A DNA stretch of 64,000 bases from Arsenophonus nilaparvatae (GTDB lineage: Bacteria > Pseudomonadota > Gammaproteobacteria > Enterobacterales > Enterobacteriaceae): the NCBI RefSeq assembly GCF_000757905.1, contig NZ_JRLH01000015.1; one strand, 5' to 3'. The notes below the pieces were generated by a model that worked only from the letters and a program-made list of their open reading frames with translations, was not told where the DNA came from and did no database searches. Position numbers and translations under genes: made by a program. Below are positions 29,500 through 38,920 of the stretch, one piece after another. Numbering within the stretch: the stretch's first letter is position 1; every line of letters starts with the position of its first letter.

Positions 29500-30624
29500 T
29501 TAGAACTGGTAAACTAAACCTAAACCAACCAGGTTGTCTCTGCCAATACCATATTTATCAGCAAAGCCATTGTTGCCATTGATTAGGTTAATTTTGTAAT
29601 CAACAACTGCGGTCAGGTTTTTGTTGAAATAGTAGAAAGCACCTAGAGAAACGTATTTCACTAAATCTTGCTTCTGCGAGTAGGCAGGATCAGTTAAATC
29701 TTTACCTTTAGACTGTACATAAGCAATAGATGGTTTCAGACCGATTTCGTCAAACAGATACTGACCAACCAATTCAAAGTTTTCAGTTTTGTTAGCGACG
29801 CGCGTCATGTCGTTACCGTTTACTGTTCTACCAAAACGGGTCATATTAAAGGTTTCGCCGTACATCGCTGCCAGATACAGGTTGTTGGCATCATATTTGA
29901 TACCAGCGTTCCAGCCTTCCGCATTATTACCGCCAGCTTCACTAATGGTTTTCTGAGCGTCAGTCAGACCACGATTAGATTTGGCATAACCAGCACCCAA
30001 TGTAACGCCCCAGCCGATATCGTAGTTAGCCGCTAAACCGAAACCGTCACCATTATTCTTCAGGAATTTATCGCTACCTGATTTATTGCTGTCAGTATTT
30101 TTGCCTTGATACTGTAAGGCGAAGTTCAAGCCATCGACCAGACCAAAGAAATCAGTACTACGGTAAGTTAACAGGTTACGGTTACGGCCAGTCAAGTAGC
30201 TGTCAGCCTGAGACATAGAGTCTGCACCATAAAGAGGCAGAACGTCAGTCCAAGCGTTGACATCATACAGAACGCCATAGTTGCGACCATAGTCGAATGA
30301 ACCAAAGTCAGCAATTTTCAAACCGGCATAAGCTAGACGGTTTGTGTTTTCGTTCTCAGCTTCACTTCTGTTGGTTTTAGTTTCCCATTCGAAACGACCA
30401 AAACCAGTTAGCTGATCAGAGATTTGAGTATCACCTTTTATACCAAGACGAACACGCGAATCATCGCCTTCATCGCCACCACTGCTTTTGCCAAAGAAGT
30501 GACGAACGTCAACTTTACCGTATAGATCCAGCTTGTTGCCGTCTTTGTTATAGATTTCAGCTGCGTTTGCTGTACCAGCTAACAACGCCGGGATAACTAT
30601 TGCAAGAATATTGCGCTTCATCAT
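29500..30624 (-). CDS. ompF: General outer-membrane porin OmpF/OmpC type
   Basis: This predicts a 374-residue trimeric 16-strand porin. The signal peptide MMKRNILAIVIPALLAGTANA matches E. coli OmpF and is followed by AEIYNKDGNKLDLYGKVD. The mature chain has GSFDYGRNYGV before constriction loop L3, and ends GLGLVYQF with the terminal Phe needed for BAM recognition. L3 reads DVLPLYGADS where E. coli porins have D-x-LPEFGGDT, so the acidic eyelet residue is lost. GAGGG lies eight bases before the start at 30624; an open frame extends further upstream without similarity. It stands between aspC and asnS as ompF does in E. coli. Confidence 0.92.
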   Translation of the reverse strand: MMKRNILAIVIPALLAGTANAAEIYNKDGNKLDLYGKVDVRHFFGKSSGGDEGDDSRVRLGIKGDTQISDQLTGFGRFEWETKTNRSEAENENTNRLAYAGLKIADFGSFDYGRNYGVLYDVNAWTDVLPLYGADSMSQADSYLTGRNRNLLTYRSTDFFGLVDGLNFALQYQGKNTDSNKSGSDKFLKNNGDGFGLAANYDIGWGVTLGAGYAKSNRGLTDAQKTISEAGGNNAEGWNAGIKYDANNLYLAAMYGETFNMTRFGRTVNGNDMTRVANKTENFELVGQYLFDEIGLKPSIAYVQSKGKDLTDPAYSQKQDLVKYVSLGAFYYFNKNLTAVVDYKINLINGNNGFADKYGIGRDNLVGLGLVYQF

Positions 30625-30788
30625 TATTATTACCCTCATTGGTGTTATTCGGACACCTGCCACTGCCAAAAATAAATTCCCAACCATTGGGAACTATCTT
30701 TAAGAGTTTAGTGTCGTCTCGTTTCTGCGTCCAGTGTTCCATTGGTAAATATTTTTATCTACCCTGAAAATGATACAAAAATACAATA

Positions 30789-30828
30789 TATGTAACAAAA
30801 GGAAATAATGTATTTCAAAATGTAAATA
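30789..30828 (-). promoter_or_regulatory. Probable OmpR binding boxes upstream of ompF
   Basis: On the minus strand, two tandem 20-base blocks resemble the OmpR F boxes: TTTACATTTTGAAATACA and the following TTTCCTTTTGTTACATAT. They lie about 165-205 bases before the ATG, within the range expected of activation sites of ompF. This is a consensus match only. Confidence 0.5.
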
Positions 30829-30869
30829 AAAGGGAACTTTTTGCTATTTATCATAATTAAAAATAAAAA

Positions 30870-30888
30870 GGCCAGCGGTATACTGGCC
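30870..30888 (-). terminator. Intrinsic terminator of asnS
   Basis: GGCCAG and CTGGCC form a stem around a seven-base loop; on the minus strand TTTTTATTTTT follows. It lies 42 bases past the asnS stop. Confidence 0.85.
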
Positions 30889-30930
30889 AGTTATCATTAT
30901 AATATTTATTCGTTTTTTAAGATTAAATAT

Positions 30931-32331
30931 TTAAAAGCTTGCGTTACGTGGAGTACGAGGAAATGGAATGGTTTCACGAATATTTTGTACGCCAGTGACA
31001 TAAGCGACCAGGCGTTCAAATCCGAGTCCAAATCCGGCGTGGGGTACGGTACCATAACGGCGCAGATCGCGATACCAGCTGTAATCTTGTTGGTTAAGTC
31101 CCATTTCTTCCATCCGGGCATCCAATTTATTCAATCGCTCTTCACGCTGAGAGCCACCAATAATTTCGCCAATACCTGGCGCTAATACATCCATGGCAGC
31201 AACAGTTTTATTGTCATCATTCAGACGCATATAAAAAGCTTTGATATCTTTTGGATAATTTTTGACCACTACGGGTGCTTTGAAATGTTGCTCAGCTAAA
31301 TAACGTTCATGCTCAGAAGAGAGATCAATACCCCAAGCCACTGGATTTTCGAAGGATTGACCCGACTGTTCTAACACTTTAATCGCATCGCTATAGTCAA
31401 CTTGAGCAAAATCCGAAGCAACAAATTTTTCCAACCGGTTGATGACGTCTTTATCGATCCGTTCGGCAAAGAAGGTTAAGTCATCATGGCGTTCTTGCAA
31501 AACCGCTTTGAAGACATATTTTAACATTTTCTCGGCCAGGCTGGCGATATCGTTCAAGTCGGCAAAAGCGACTTCAGGCTCAACCATCCAGAATTCAGCC
31601 AAATGGCGGCTGGTGTTAGAGTTTTCTGCGCGAAACGTTGGGCCAAAGGTATAAATTTTGCTTAATGCACAGGCATAAGCTTCGCCATTTAGCTGACCGG
31701 ATACGGTTAGAAATGCTTCCCGACCAAAAAAGTCTTTATCAAAATTAATATCCCCTTCTTCTGTACGCGGAATATTCTGTAAATCTAATGTTGAAACGCG
31801 GAACATTTCACCGGCACCTTCGGTATCGGAGGCGGTGATAATGGGGGTTGAAACCCAAAGATAGCCTTCTTCATGAAAGAAACGATGAATAGCTTGGGCT
31901 AGCGTATTGCGAACACGGGCAACGGCGCCGATAAGATTGGTGCGTGGACGCAGATGTGCCACTTCACGTAAATATTCGACACTATGACGCTTAGCAGCCA
32001 TTGGATAACTATCAGGATTTTCCACCATACCGACCACAACAACCTGAGTGGCAGATAATTCAAAATTTTGCCCTTGACCTTCTGATGACTTCACGATCCC
32101 GGTTACTTCAACCGAGCAACCGGTGGTCAGATGTAAAACTTCGGTTTCATAATTATCTAGTTCATTATTTACAATAGCCTGTAATGGATTAAAGCAGGAA
32201 CCGTCATAGACGGCGAGGAACGAGAAACCGGCTTTTGAATCTCTCCTTGTACGTACCCAGCCACGAACGGTTACTTCTTCGCCTACCGCTACACGGCCTT
32301 GTAGTACTTCGACTACAGGCGCTATGTTCAT
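30931..32331 (-). CDS. asnS: Asparaginyl-tRNA synthetase
   Basis: AsnS charges tRNA-Asn. The 466-residue product has the E. coli length. The N-terminal OB-fold anticodon-binding domain (residues 1-100, TVRGWVRTRRDSKAGFSFLAVYD) is followed by the class II core with motif 2 FRAENSNTSRHLAEFWM and motif 3 GFGLGFERLVAYVTG. The frame is open 33 codons further upstream, but MNIAPVVEVLQGRVAVG fits the family start and has GAGAG upstream. Confidence 0.96.
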   Translation of the reverse strand: MNIAPVVEVLQGRVAVGEEVTVRGWVRTRRDSKAGFSFLAVYDGSCFNPLQAIVNNELDNYETEVLHLTTGCSVEVTGIVKSSEGQGQNFELSATQVVVVGMVENPDSYPMAAKRHSVEYLREVAHLRPRTNLIGAVARVRNTLAQAIHRFFHEEGYLWVSTPIITASDTEGAGEMFRVSTLDLQNIPRTEEGDINFDKDFFGREAFLTVSGQLNGEAYACALSKIYTFGPTFRAENSNTSRHLAEFWMVEPEVAFADLNDIASLAEKMLKYVFKAVLQERHDDLTFFAERIDKDVINRLEKFVASDFAQVDYSDAIKVLEQSGQSFENPVAWGIDLSSEHERYLAEQHFKAPVVVKNYPKDIKAFYMRLNDDNKTVAAMDVLAPGIGEIIGGSQREERLNKLDARMEEMGLNQQDYSWYRDLRRYGTVPHAGFGLGFERLVAYVTGVQNIRETIPFPRTPRNASF

Positions 32332-32523
32332 AAAATACTCTCTTTTGATATTTAGTTGTTTAAAGTTGGTCCCGATTGGGGAAGGCCTTATGTTACTTGT
32401 CCTCGCGTAAGAAACAAGTAAAAATAGCAAGTTTAAAATGGGAATAACCAGATAAAAAGGCCTTTGTAATAAGAATTTAATTTATCCTGCTGCAACAATC
32501 GATAAAATAACTTGCCATAATAG

Positions 32524-33753
32524 TCAGTTAGGTTTGTTATCAATCGGCTTCGTTGTACTTGGGATATCAAAAGCTTTCTTTAAGCGAACAATAAATTCAT
32601 CGTCATCACAGATGGTTTTTCCTGGGCTATCAGACAATTTAGCGACGGGTTTACCATTACATTCAACCAATTTAATCACAATATTAAGCGGTTTAACCTG
32701 AGGGATATTGCAGGTTAAACGGGTTCCAATACCAAAAATAAGATTGATACGTTTATAAAAATGTTTATAAAGGATCAATGCTTTTTGTAAATCAAGGTTA
32801 TCTGAAAAAACCAGCGTTTTACTCATCGGATCGATAGCCAGCTTTTTATAATGACTAATTGCTTTTTCACCCCATTCTAATGGATCACCCGAGTCATGCC
32901 GTAATCCTTGATAACGATTGGCAAAGGTGATATCGAAGTCGCGCAGGAAAGCATCCATCGTAATACAGTCTGTTAGTGCAATGCCTAATTGATTGGGATA
33001 CTCATCCAGCCAACTTTGCAGCGCCACGCGCTGGCTATTAGCGAGTTCAGCACTAATTTGCTGGTGAGCTTGAAACCACTCATGGGCTTGGGTGCCAACA
33101 GGTTTAAGCTGGAGTTGTTGGGCCAGCTTATAATTACTTGTACCGGTAAAATAAGGGAAATGGTTTTTGAGCTCATTGACAATAGCGTATTGCACCGCAT
33201 GAGAGAAACGTCGGCGAGTACCAAAATCCATTAATTTGAAATTAGCTAAATTAATATTTTGTGTTTTTGCGTCTTGATAAAAATGCTTAATCAATTTATG
33301 TAACTGTTCAATGGCATCTTCGGTTGTTACATTGGGCGAGCGATCGCGATGGACCAGTTCGCTGATTAAGGCTAATAGAGGTACTTCCCAAAGAATAACC
33401 TCACGCCATGGACCACTAATTCTTAGCGCTAACTGATTTTCTTGCGTGGTATAAACATTAACCTGCGTCGGATTGAAGCGAAAATTCTTTAACCAATCGA
33501 GATAATCAGCTTTAAAAAAAGGCAGTCCACGCAGATAGCGGTATTCAGTTGGCGTTAATGCAATATTTGCCATTAAATCTATTTGTTGGCGTACAGCCTG
33601 AGCATAGTTACCAAGTCGTTCATCACTACGGCAACGAAATTCTGCTACAACCGATACTTGGTTATAGTGATGAAAGACGGCTTGTTGCATATGCAGTTTA
33701 TAAGCATCAGTATCTAGCAGTGATGTAATGATAGGTGGTGCATTTAAATTCAT
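32524..33753 (-). CDS. pncB: Nicotinate phosphoribosyltransferase
   Basis: PncB forms nicotinate mononucleotide from nicotinate and PRPP in NAD salvage. The 409-residue product (E. coli 400) has SLLDTDAYKLHMQQAVFHHY at the N-terminus, FGTRRRFSHAVQ near the middle with the autophosphorylated His, HDSGDPLEWGEKA, and the conserved GTRLTCNIPQVKPLNIVIKL. The C-terminal tail is about nine residues longer than in E. coli. GAGGA precedes the start. It is divergent from pepN. Confidence 0.94.
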   Translation of the reverse strand: MNLNAPPIITSLLDTDAYKLHMQQAVFHHYNQVSVVAEFRCRSDERLGNYAQAVRQQIDLMANIALTPTEYRYLRGLPFFKADYLDWLKNFRFNPTQVNVYTTQENQLALRISGPWREVILWEVPLLALISELVHRDRSPNVTTEDAIEQLHKLIKHFYQDAKTQNINLANFKLMDFGTRRRFSHAVQYAIVNELKNHFPYFTGTSNYKLAQQLQLKPVGTQAHEWFQAHQQISAELANSQRVALQSWLDEYPNQLGIALTDCITMDAFLRDFDITFANRYQGLRHDSGDPLEWGEKAISHYKKLAIDPMSKTLVFSDNLDLQKALILYKHFYKRINLIFGIGTRLTCNIPQVKPLNIVIKLVECNGKPVAKLSDSPGKTICDDDEFIVRLKKAFDIPSTTKPIDNKPN

Positions 33754-34089
33754 AATGCGTTAGCTATCCTCGCGGAAGCATTACTCTCGACTTAAAGATA
33801 AAATATGCCAGAGTATACCTGTTGATGCTAGTAAGAGTGAAGGCCGTTCCATATATATTTCTGGCGTAGTTATAAAAAATTTTAATCATCTATTTGATAT
33901 TATCAAATTATTTTTATATCGCAGAGTTTTTTGCAGCAATAAATAACATGTTAATAAAAGACCAAACGGATTGAATATTAATCATAGGTATGATTTATGA
34001 TCAAAAGAAAGAGGTTTTAAGATATCATTATTGCCAAATAATTGACCATATTGAAACATAACAATAATTGATACAGGTAAAAATTTACT
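33754..34089. other. Divergent intergenic region pncB/pepN
   Basis: This 336-base AT-rich gap should hold the promoters of pncB (leftward) and pepN (rightward). No ORF with coding character and no recognised operator was found. Confidence 0.5.
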
Positions 34090-36711
34090 ATGACGCAACA
34101 GCGACAAGAGAAATATCGTCAGGATTACCAGGTGCCTGATTACACCATTACCGATATTGAATTGGATTTTGTGCTTGATCCTGCAACCACCATTGTCACT
34201 GCCATTAGCCGAGTAAAACGATTAAATTCACAGGCTAATGTGTTGATACTCGATGGCGAAAACCTGATTTTGCACACTATTCATATTGATGATAAACCGT
34301 GGACAGCCTATCGTGAAGAGGCAGGAAAACTGATTATTGAATCAGTGCCTGATACTTTTGTTCTTAAGGTAGTTAATGAAATAAATCCGCTAAAAAATAC
34401 TGCATTAGAAGGGCTTTATGTGTCAGCTGATGTTCTTTGCACTCAGTGTGAGGCAGAAGGTTTCCGTCATATTACCTATTATTTAGATAGGCCAGATGTA
34501 TTAGCACGGTTTACAACTTGTATTATCGCCGATAAATCCCGCTATCCGTATTTGCTCTCCAATGGTAATCAGATTGACAAAGGAGAAACAAACGATGGCC
34601 GTCATTGGGTAAAATGGCAAGATCCTTTCCCTAAGCCAAGTTATCTTTTCGCCCTGGTAGCAGGTGATTTTGATGTTCTTTATGATAATTATGTTAGCCA
34701 AAGTGGCCGTAATGTTACGTTAGCACTTTTTGTCGATAAGGGTAACCTTGATCGGGCTGACTGGGCAATGGTCTCTTTGAAAAATGCCATGCGTTGGGAT
34801 GAAACACGTTTTGGCTACGAATATGATTTAGATATCTATATGATAGTGGCCGTTGATTTCTTTAATATGGGAGCGATGGAAAATAAAGGACTCAATATTT
34901 TCAATGCCAAATATGTGTTGGCCAAAACAGAAACGGCAACGGATAAGGATTATCTGAATATTGAAGCGGTGATTGGTCATGAATATTTTCATAATTGGAC
35001 GGGTAATCGTATTACTTGCCGAGATTGGTTTCAATTAAGTCTGAAGGAAGGGTTAACCGTTTTTCGCGATCAAGAATTTAGTTCTGATTTGGGTTCTCGT
35101 TCGGTAAATCGGATTGAAAATGTCAGGCTGATGCGCGCGCATCAATTTGCAGAAGATGCCAGTCCGATGGCGCATCCTATTCGTCCGGAAAAAGTAATAG
35201 AAATGAACAACTTCTACACTTTAACCGTTTATGAAAAAGGGGCGGAAGTTATTCGGATGTTGCACACGCTGTTAGGCGAAGAACAGTTTCAGGCGGGTAT
35301 GAAACTCTATACCGCCCGCCATGATGGTAGTGCCGCAACCTGTGATGATTTCGTGCAAGCGATGCAAGACGCCTCTAAAATTGATTTGACTCTCTTTCGT
35401 CGTTGGTATAGCCAATCGGGTACACCTTTAGTGACGGTCAGAGATGAATATTTAGCGGAAAAACAGCAATATTTATTGCATATTAGTCAAATCACAGCAC
35501 CAACGGCAGATCAAGCAGAAAAATTACCATTACATATACCGCTAGATATTGAGCTGTATGATACGCAAGGTAATGTAATTCCATTACAGCATAGTGGTCG
35601 TGCTGTGCATTCCGTGCTTAATGTGGTTAAGGCTGAGCAAACTTTTATTTTTGATCAGGTTAATTCGCCGCCAATACCTTCATTACTGCGTGAATTTTCC
35701 GCGCCGGTGAAATTGGATTATTCATACACTGATGAGCAATTAGCATTATTGATGCAATATGCCAGTAATGATTTTGCTCGTTGGGATGCTGCGCAATCAC
35801 TACTATCGATTTATATTAAAGATAATGTCGTACGCCAACAGCAGCGGGAAGATTTAATATTGCCGCAGCATATTATTGACGCATTCAAATCTGTTTTACT
35901 TGATGAAGCCTGTGATCCGGCTTTAAAAGCGCAGCTATTTACTTTACCTTCAGAAAATGAAGTCGCTGAGTGGTTTGCTATCATCGATCCGATAGCTATC
36001 CATAATGTTATTAACTTTATTATCCAAAAATTTGCCAATGAAATGGCGGCTGAATTTGTTGCCGTTTATCATGCCAATAAAATGACCGAGTATCGAATCG
36101 ATCATGGGGATATTGCCAAACGTTCTTTGCGAAATAGATGCTTATTTTATCTGGCTTTTGGCCATGATAAGCAACAAGCGGATAAGTATCTCACCGAGCA
36201 ATATTATCAGGCTAATAATATGACTGACACGATGGCGGCTTTGAGTGCTGCGGTAGCGGCCCAATTACCGAATTGTCAACAGCTGATGGCAGAGTTTGAA
36301 CAGCGTTGGCGTCATGATGGTTTGATAATGGATAAATGGTTTATGCTACAAGCCACCAGTCCAGCTAAAAATGTTTTGTCAACAGTACGTACTTTATTTA
36401 CTCATCCGACATTTAGTATGGAGAATCCTAATCGAGTACGTGCCCTGATTGGAACTTTTGTTGCGCAGAATCCGACAGCGTTTCATGTTGAGGATGGTAC
36501 TGGCTATCAGTTTTTAGTGGAAATGTTAATTATTTTAAATAGCAGCAATCCGCAGGTTGCTTCTCGTTTGATCGAGCCGTTGATTCGTCTAAGACGCTAT
36601 GATGAAACACGTCAAAATCTGATGTATCAGGCGTTAACACAGTTAAAACAGTTAGATAATCTTTCCGCTGATCTATTTGAAAAAATTACTAAGGCGTTGA
36701 AAAACCAATAG
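34090..36711 (+). CDS. pepN: Aminopeptidase N
   Basis: PepN is the main broad-specificity zinc aminopeptidase of enterobacteria. The 873-residue product (E. coli 870) has the M1 exopeptidase motif MGAMENKGLNIFN near residue 260, the zinc site VIGHEYFHNWTGNRITCRDWF with the distal glutamate in KEGLTVFRDQEF, and the catalytic tyrosine in FYTLTVYEKGAEV. The C-terminal helical domain (about 550-873) is complete. CAGG precedes the ATG. In E. coli ssuEADCB lies near this gene; it is absent here and pyrD follows. Confidence 0.95.
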   Translation: MTQQRQEKYRQDYQVPDYTITDIELDFVLDPATTIVTAISRVKRLNSQANVLILDGENLILHTIHIDDKPWTAYREEAGKLIIESVPDTFVLKVVNEINPLKNTALEGLYVSADVLCTQCEAEGFRHITYYLDRPDVLARFTTCIIADKSRYPYLLSNGNQIDKGETNDGRHWVKWQDPFPKPSYLFALVAGDFDVLYDNYVSQSGRNVTLALFVDKGNLDRADWAMVSLKNAMRWDETRFGYEYDLDIYMIVAVDFFNMGAMENKGLNIFNAKYVLAKTETATDKDYLNIEAVIGHEYFHNWTGNRITCRDWFQLSLKEGLTVFRDQEFSSDLGSRSVNRIENVRLMRAHQFAEDASPMAHPIRPEKVIEMNNFYTLTVYEKGAEVIRMLHTLLGEEQFQAGMKLYTARHDGSAATCDDFVQAMQDASKIDLTLFRRWYSQSGTPLVTVRDEYLAEKQQYLLHISQITAPTADQAEKLPLHIPLDIELYDTQGNVIPLQHSGRAVHSVLNVVKAEQTFIFDQVNSPPIPSLLREFSAPVKLDYSYTDEQLALLMQYASNDFARWDAAQSLLSIYIKDNVVRQQQREDLILPQHIIDAFKSVLLDEACDPALKAQLFTLPSENEVAEWFAIIDPIAIHNVINFIIQKFANEMAAEFVAVYHANKMTEYRIDHGDIAKRSLRNRCLFYLAFGHDKQQADKYLTEQYYQANNMTDTMAALSAAVAAQLPNCQQLMAEFEQRWRHDGLIMDKWFMLQATSPAKNVLSTVRTLFTHPTFSMENPNRVRALIGTFVAQNPTAFHVEDGTGYQFLVEMLIILNSSNPQVASRLIEPLIRLRRYDETRQNLMYQALTQLKQLDNLSADLFEKITKALKNQ

Positions 36712-36769
36712 CATTTTATTTTTCACTAGGTTACCAGCGTTTTCCTTCATAAAAACGATTACTTAAATA

Positions 36770-36810
36770 AGATATCCCTTTTTTTATAAGATTATCTGGG
36801 GGGGATATCT
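36770..36810. repeat. Inverted repeat in the pepN-pyrD gap
   Basis: AGATATCCC at 36770-36778 pairs with GGGATATCT at 36802-36810 across a 23-base loop that contains a T run. It might end pepN transcription, although there is no T tract after the second arm. The rest of this 307-base gap shows no gene; the pyrD ribosome binding site AAAAAAGG lies at its end. Confidence 0.4.
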
Positions 36811-37018
36811 ATCAGTTTGCTTTTACCTATTATTTTTAAAAACTTAAATGATAAAAAGCAGTGTCATATTAGGCATATTTAAATTATCATGATCATCTGT
36901 ACATACCATTGAGATTTGCTGATAAATTTAGCAATAGACTGTTTTTCTAGAATAAAAAACGGTAAATGGTTTCTACGACTAAATAATTTACATTATCTAT
37001 CAAAAAAAGGTACAGCTA

Positions 37019-38029
37019 ATGTTTTATCCCCTTATCCGAAAGGCGCTATTTCGCTTAAATCCAGAGCAAGCTCATGAAATTACCTTCCGGCAGCTTAAAT
37101 ATATCATGCATTCGCCGCTAAAGTTTTTGATCCGGCAGTCGGTCAATTTTAAGCCAACGACTTGTATGGGATTGACATTTAAGAATCCATTGGGATTAGC
37201 GGCCGGTCTTGATAAAGATGGCGAATGTATTGATGCTTTTGGCGCGATGGGATTTGGTTTTGTAGAAATAGGGACGGTCACACCTCGCCCACAACCTGGT
37301 AATGAAAAACCTCGGCTGTTCCGCCTGGTTGAAGCTGAAGGGCTTATCAACCGCATGGGATTTAATAATCTAGGTGTTGATAACCTGGTTGAGAATGTTA
37401 AAAAAGCGAAGTACGACGGTATTATTGGGATTAACATTGGCAAAAATAAAGATACACCGATTGAACAAGGTAAAGACGATTATTTAATTTGCATGGAAAA
37501 AATTTATTCATATGCAGGTTATATTGCTGTCAATATTTCTTCACCTAATACGCCAGATTTAAGATTGTTACAATATGGTGAAGCATTGGATGATTTATTG
37601 CAGTCAATTAAAAATAAACAACACTTATTAGCACAACAATACCAAAAGTATGTTCCTGTGGTGGTAAAAATTGCGCCTGATTTAACCGAAAAAGAGATTA
37701 TTCAAATTAGTGATAGCTTAATTCGCCACCAGATTGATGGCGTTGTGGCCACAAATACCACTTTAGATCGGAATTTAGTGAAAGGATTAAGATATTCAGA
37801 AGAAGCTGGTGGATTGAGCGGCCGACCTGTGCAATTGAAAAGCACTGAAATTGTGCGGTTGCTAACCAAGGAGTTAAAAGGACAGTTGCCAATCATGGCT
37901 GCTGGTGGAATTGATTCTTTGGTTGCAGCAAGAGAAAAATTGGCAGCAGGGGCATCATTGCTACAAGTTTATTCTGGATTTATTTATCACGGCCCTAAAT
38001 TAATTAAAAATATTGTTAATTATATTTAA
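37019..38029 (+). CDS. pyrD: Dihydroorotate dehydrogenase (quinone), class 2
   Basis: PyrD oxidises dihydroorotate to orotate at the inner membrane with quinone as acceptor. The 336-residue product has the E. coli length. The amphipathic N-terminus (MFYPLIRKALFRLNPEQAHE) docks to the membrane; FMN-site motifs include LGLAAGLDKDGE, GFVEIGTVTPRPQPGN, NRMGFNN, and the catalytic Ser loop VNISSPNTPDLR. GGIDS and QVYSGFIYHGP close the barrel. No obvious PurR box was found upstream. Confidence 0.95.
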   Translation: MFYPLIRKALFRLNPEQAHEITFRQLKYIMHSPLKFLIRQSVNFKPTTCMGLTFKNPLGLAAGLDKDGECIDAFGAMGFGFVEIGTVTPRPQPGNEKPRLFRLVEAEGLINRMGFNNLGVDNLVENVKKAKYDGIIGINIGKNKDTPIEQGKDDYLICMEKIYSYAGYIAVNISSPNTPDLRLLQYGEALDDLLQSIKNKQHLLAQQYQKYVPVVVKIAPDLTEKEIIQISDSLIRHQIDGVVATNTTLDRNLVKGLRYSEEAGGLSGRPVQLKSTEIVRLLTKELKGQLPIMAAGGIDSLVAAREKLAAGASLLQVYSGFIYHGPKLIKNIVNYI

Positions 38030-38257
38030 TCTTAATTTAGGATTATAAAAGATTGACTGCTTTTTTATATCATTAATATTTATTTTGTAATCTGATAATT
38101 TATTAAATTCAGGCTTTTCTTTGAATATCTTTACGTAAAAACTCGAAATTTTTTCTATTATTTCTATTATTTATTTTATAGAAGTACTTTTTATCTTAAT
38201 TTTAATTAGTATGGATTTTAAGCTTGTAAATAGTGTGATCAGATTGAGGGGTGATAA

Positions 38258-38806
38258 ATGAAAATAAAACCCAATAATCAGTGGCGCTGGTATTACGATA
38301 ATGAACATGAAAGGATGATGTTAGATTTGGCTAATGGAATGTTATTTCGTTCATGTTTTCCAGCAAAAATGTTGGTGGCATCTGCTTATGGAGAAATGAC
38401 TTTTAATATTGATGATGCGGGGTTATATCATTGTATTGAAGAACAGCTGCAAAAATTATCACTTTCTGATGAGCATAGTGCGGAATTAATTTTAAATGCA
38501 TTAGTTGCTTTTCGTTTTTTAAAGCCGCAGATGCCTAGAAGCTGGTATTTTTTGCCAGTAAATTGCCACGATGATTTGGTGTTGGGGGATGTTGTTCAGG
38601 TTCATATTGAAGATAGTGGACAGAAAGCATTGTTTTTAGTGGCAGAAGCAGGAAAATATGCCAGCTTATGTTTATTAATTGAGCCTAGATTAGTTTTGAA
38701 AGATCGGGTAATGAGATTTTGTGATCCGATTAAGATTATGAATAATCGCTTAATGATTTATCAACCATCAGCCAGTAGTTTAATATATGAAAGAGCTGTT
38801 TCATAA
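38258..38806 (+). CDS. zapC: Cell division protein ZapC
   Basis: ZapC binds and stabilises FtsZ bundles at the Z ring. The 182-residue product starts MKIKPNNQWRWYYDNEHERM and matches E. coli ZapC (180 aa) through LDLANGMLFRS, LNALVAFRFLKPQMPRSW and IKIMNNRL. GAGGGG precedes the ATG. It sits between pyrD and ycbX as in E. coli, with ycbX on the opposite strand. A 228-base AT-rich gap separates it from pyrD. Confidence 0.92.
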   Translation: MKIKPNNQWRWYYDNEHERMMLDLANGMLFRSCFPAKMLVASAYGEMTFNIDDAGLYHCIEEQLQKLSLSDEHSAELILNALVAFRFLKPQMPRSWYFLPVNCHDDLVLGDVVQVHIEDSGQKALFLVAEAGKYASLCLLIEPRLVLKDRVMRFCDPIKIMNNRLMIYQPSASSLIYERAVS

Positions 38807-38920
38807 AAAAAATAACCTGAATTAATCAATATTCAAGGTTTATATAATAACTAATTTGTGCAGTATCTTTAAACCAACAGTAATATCCATCATTCATTGA
38901 TGACGAATGATGGATAAGAA

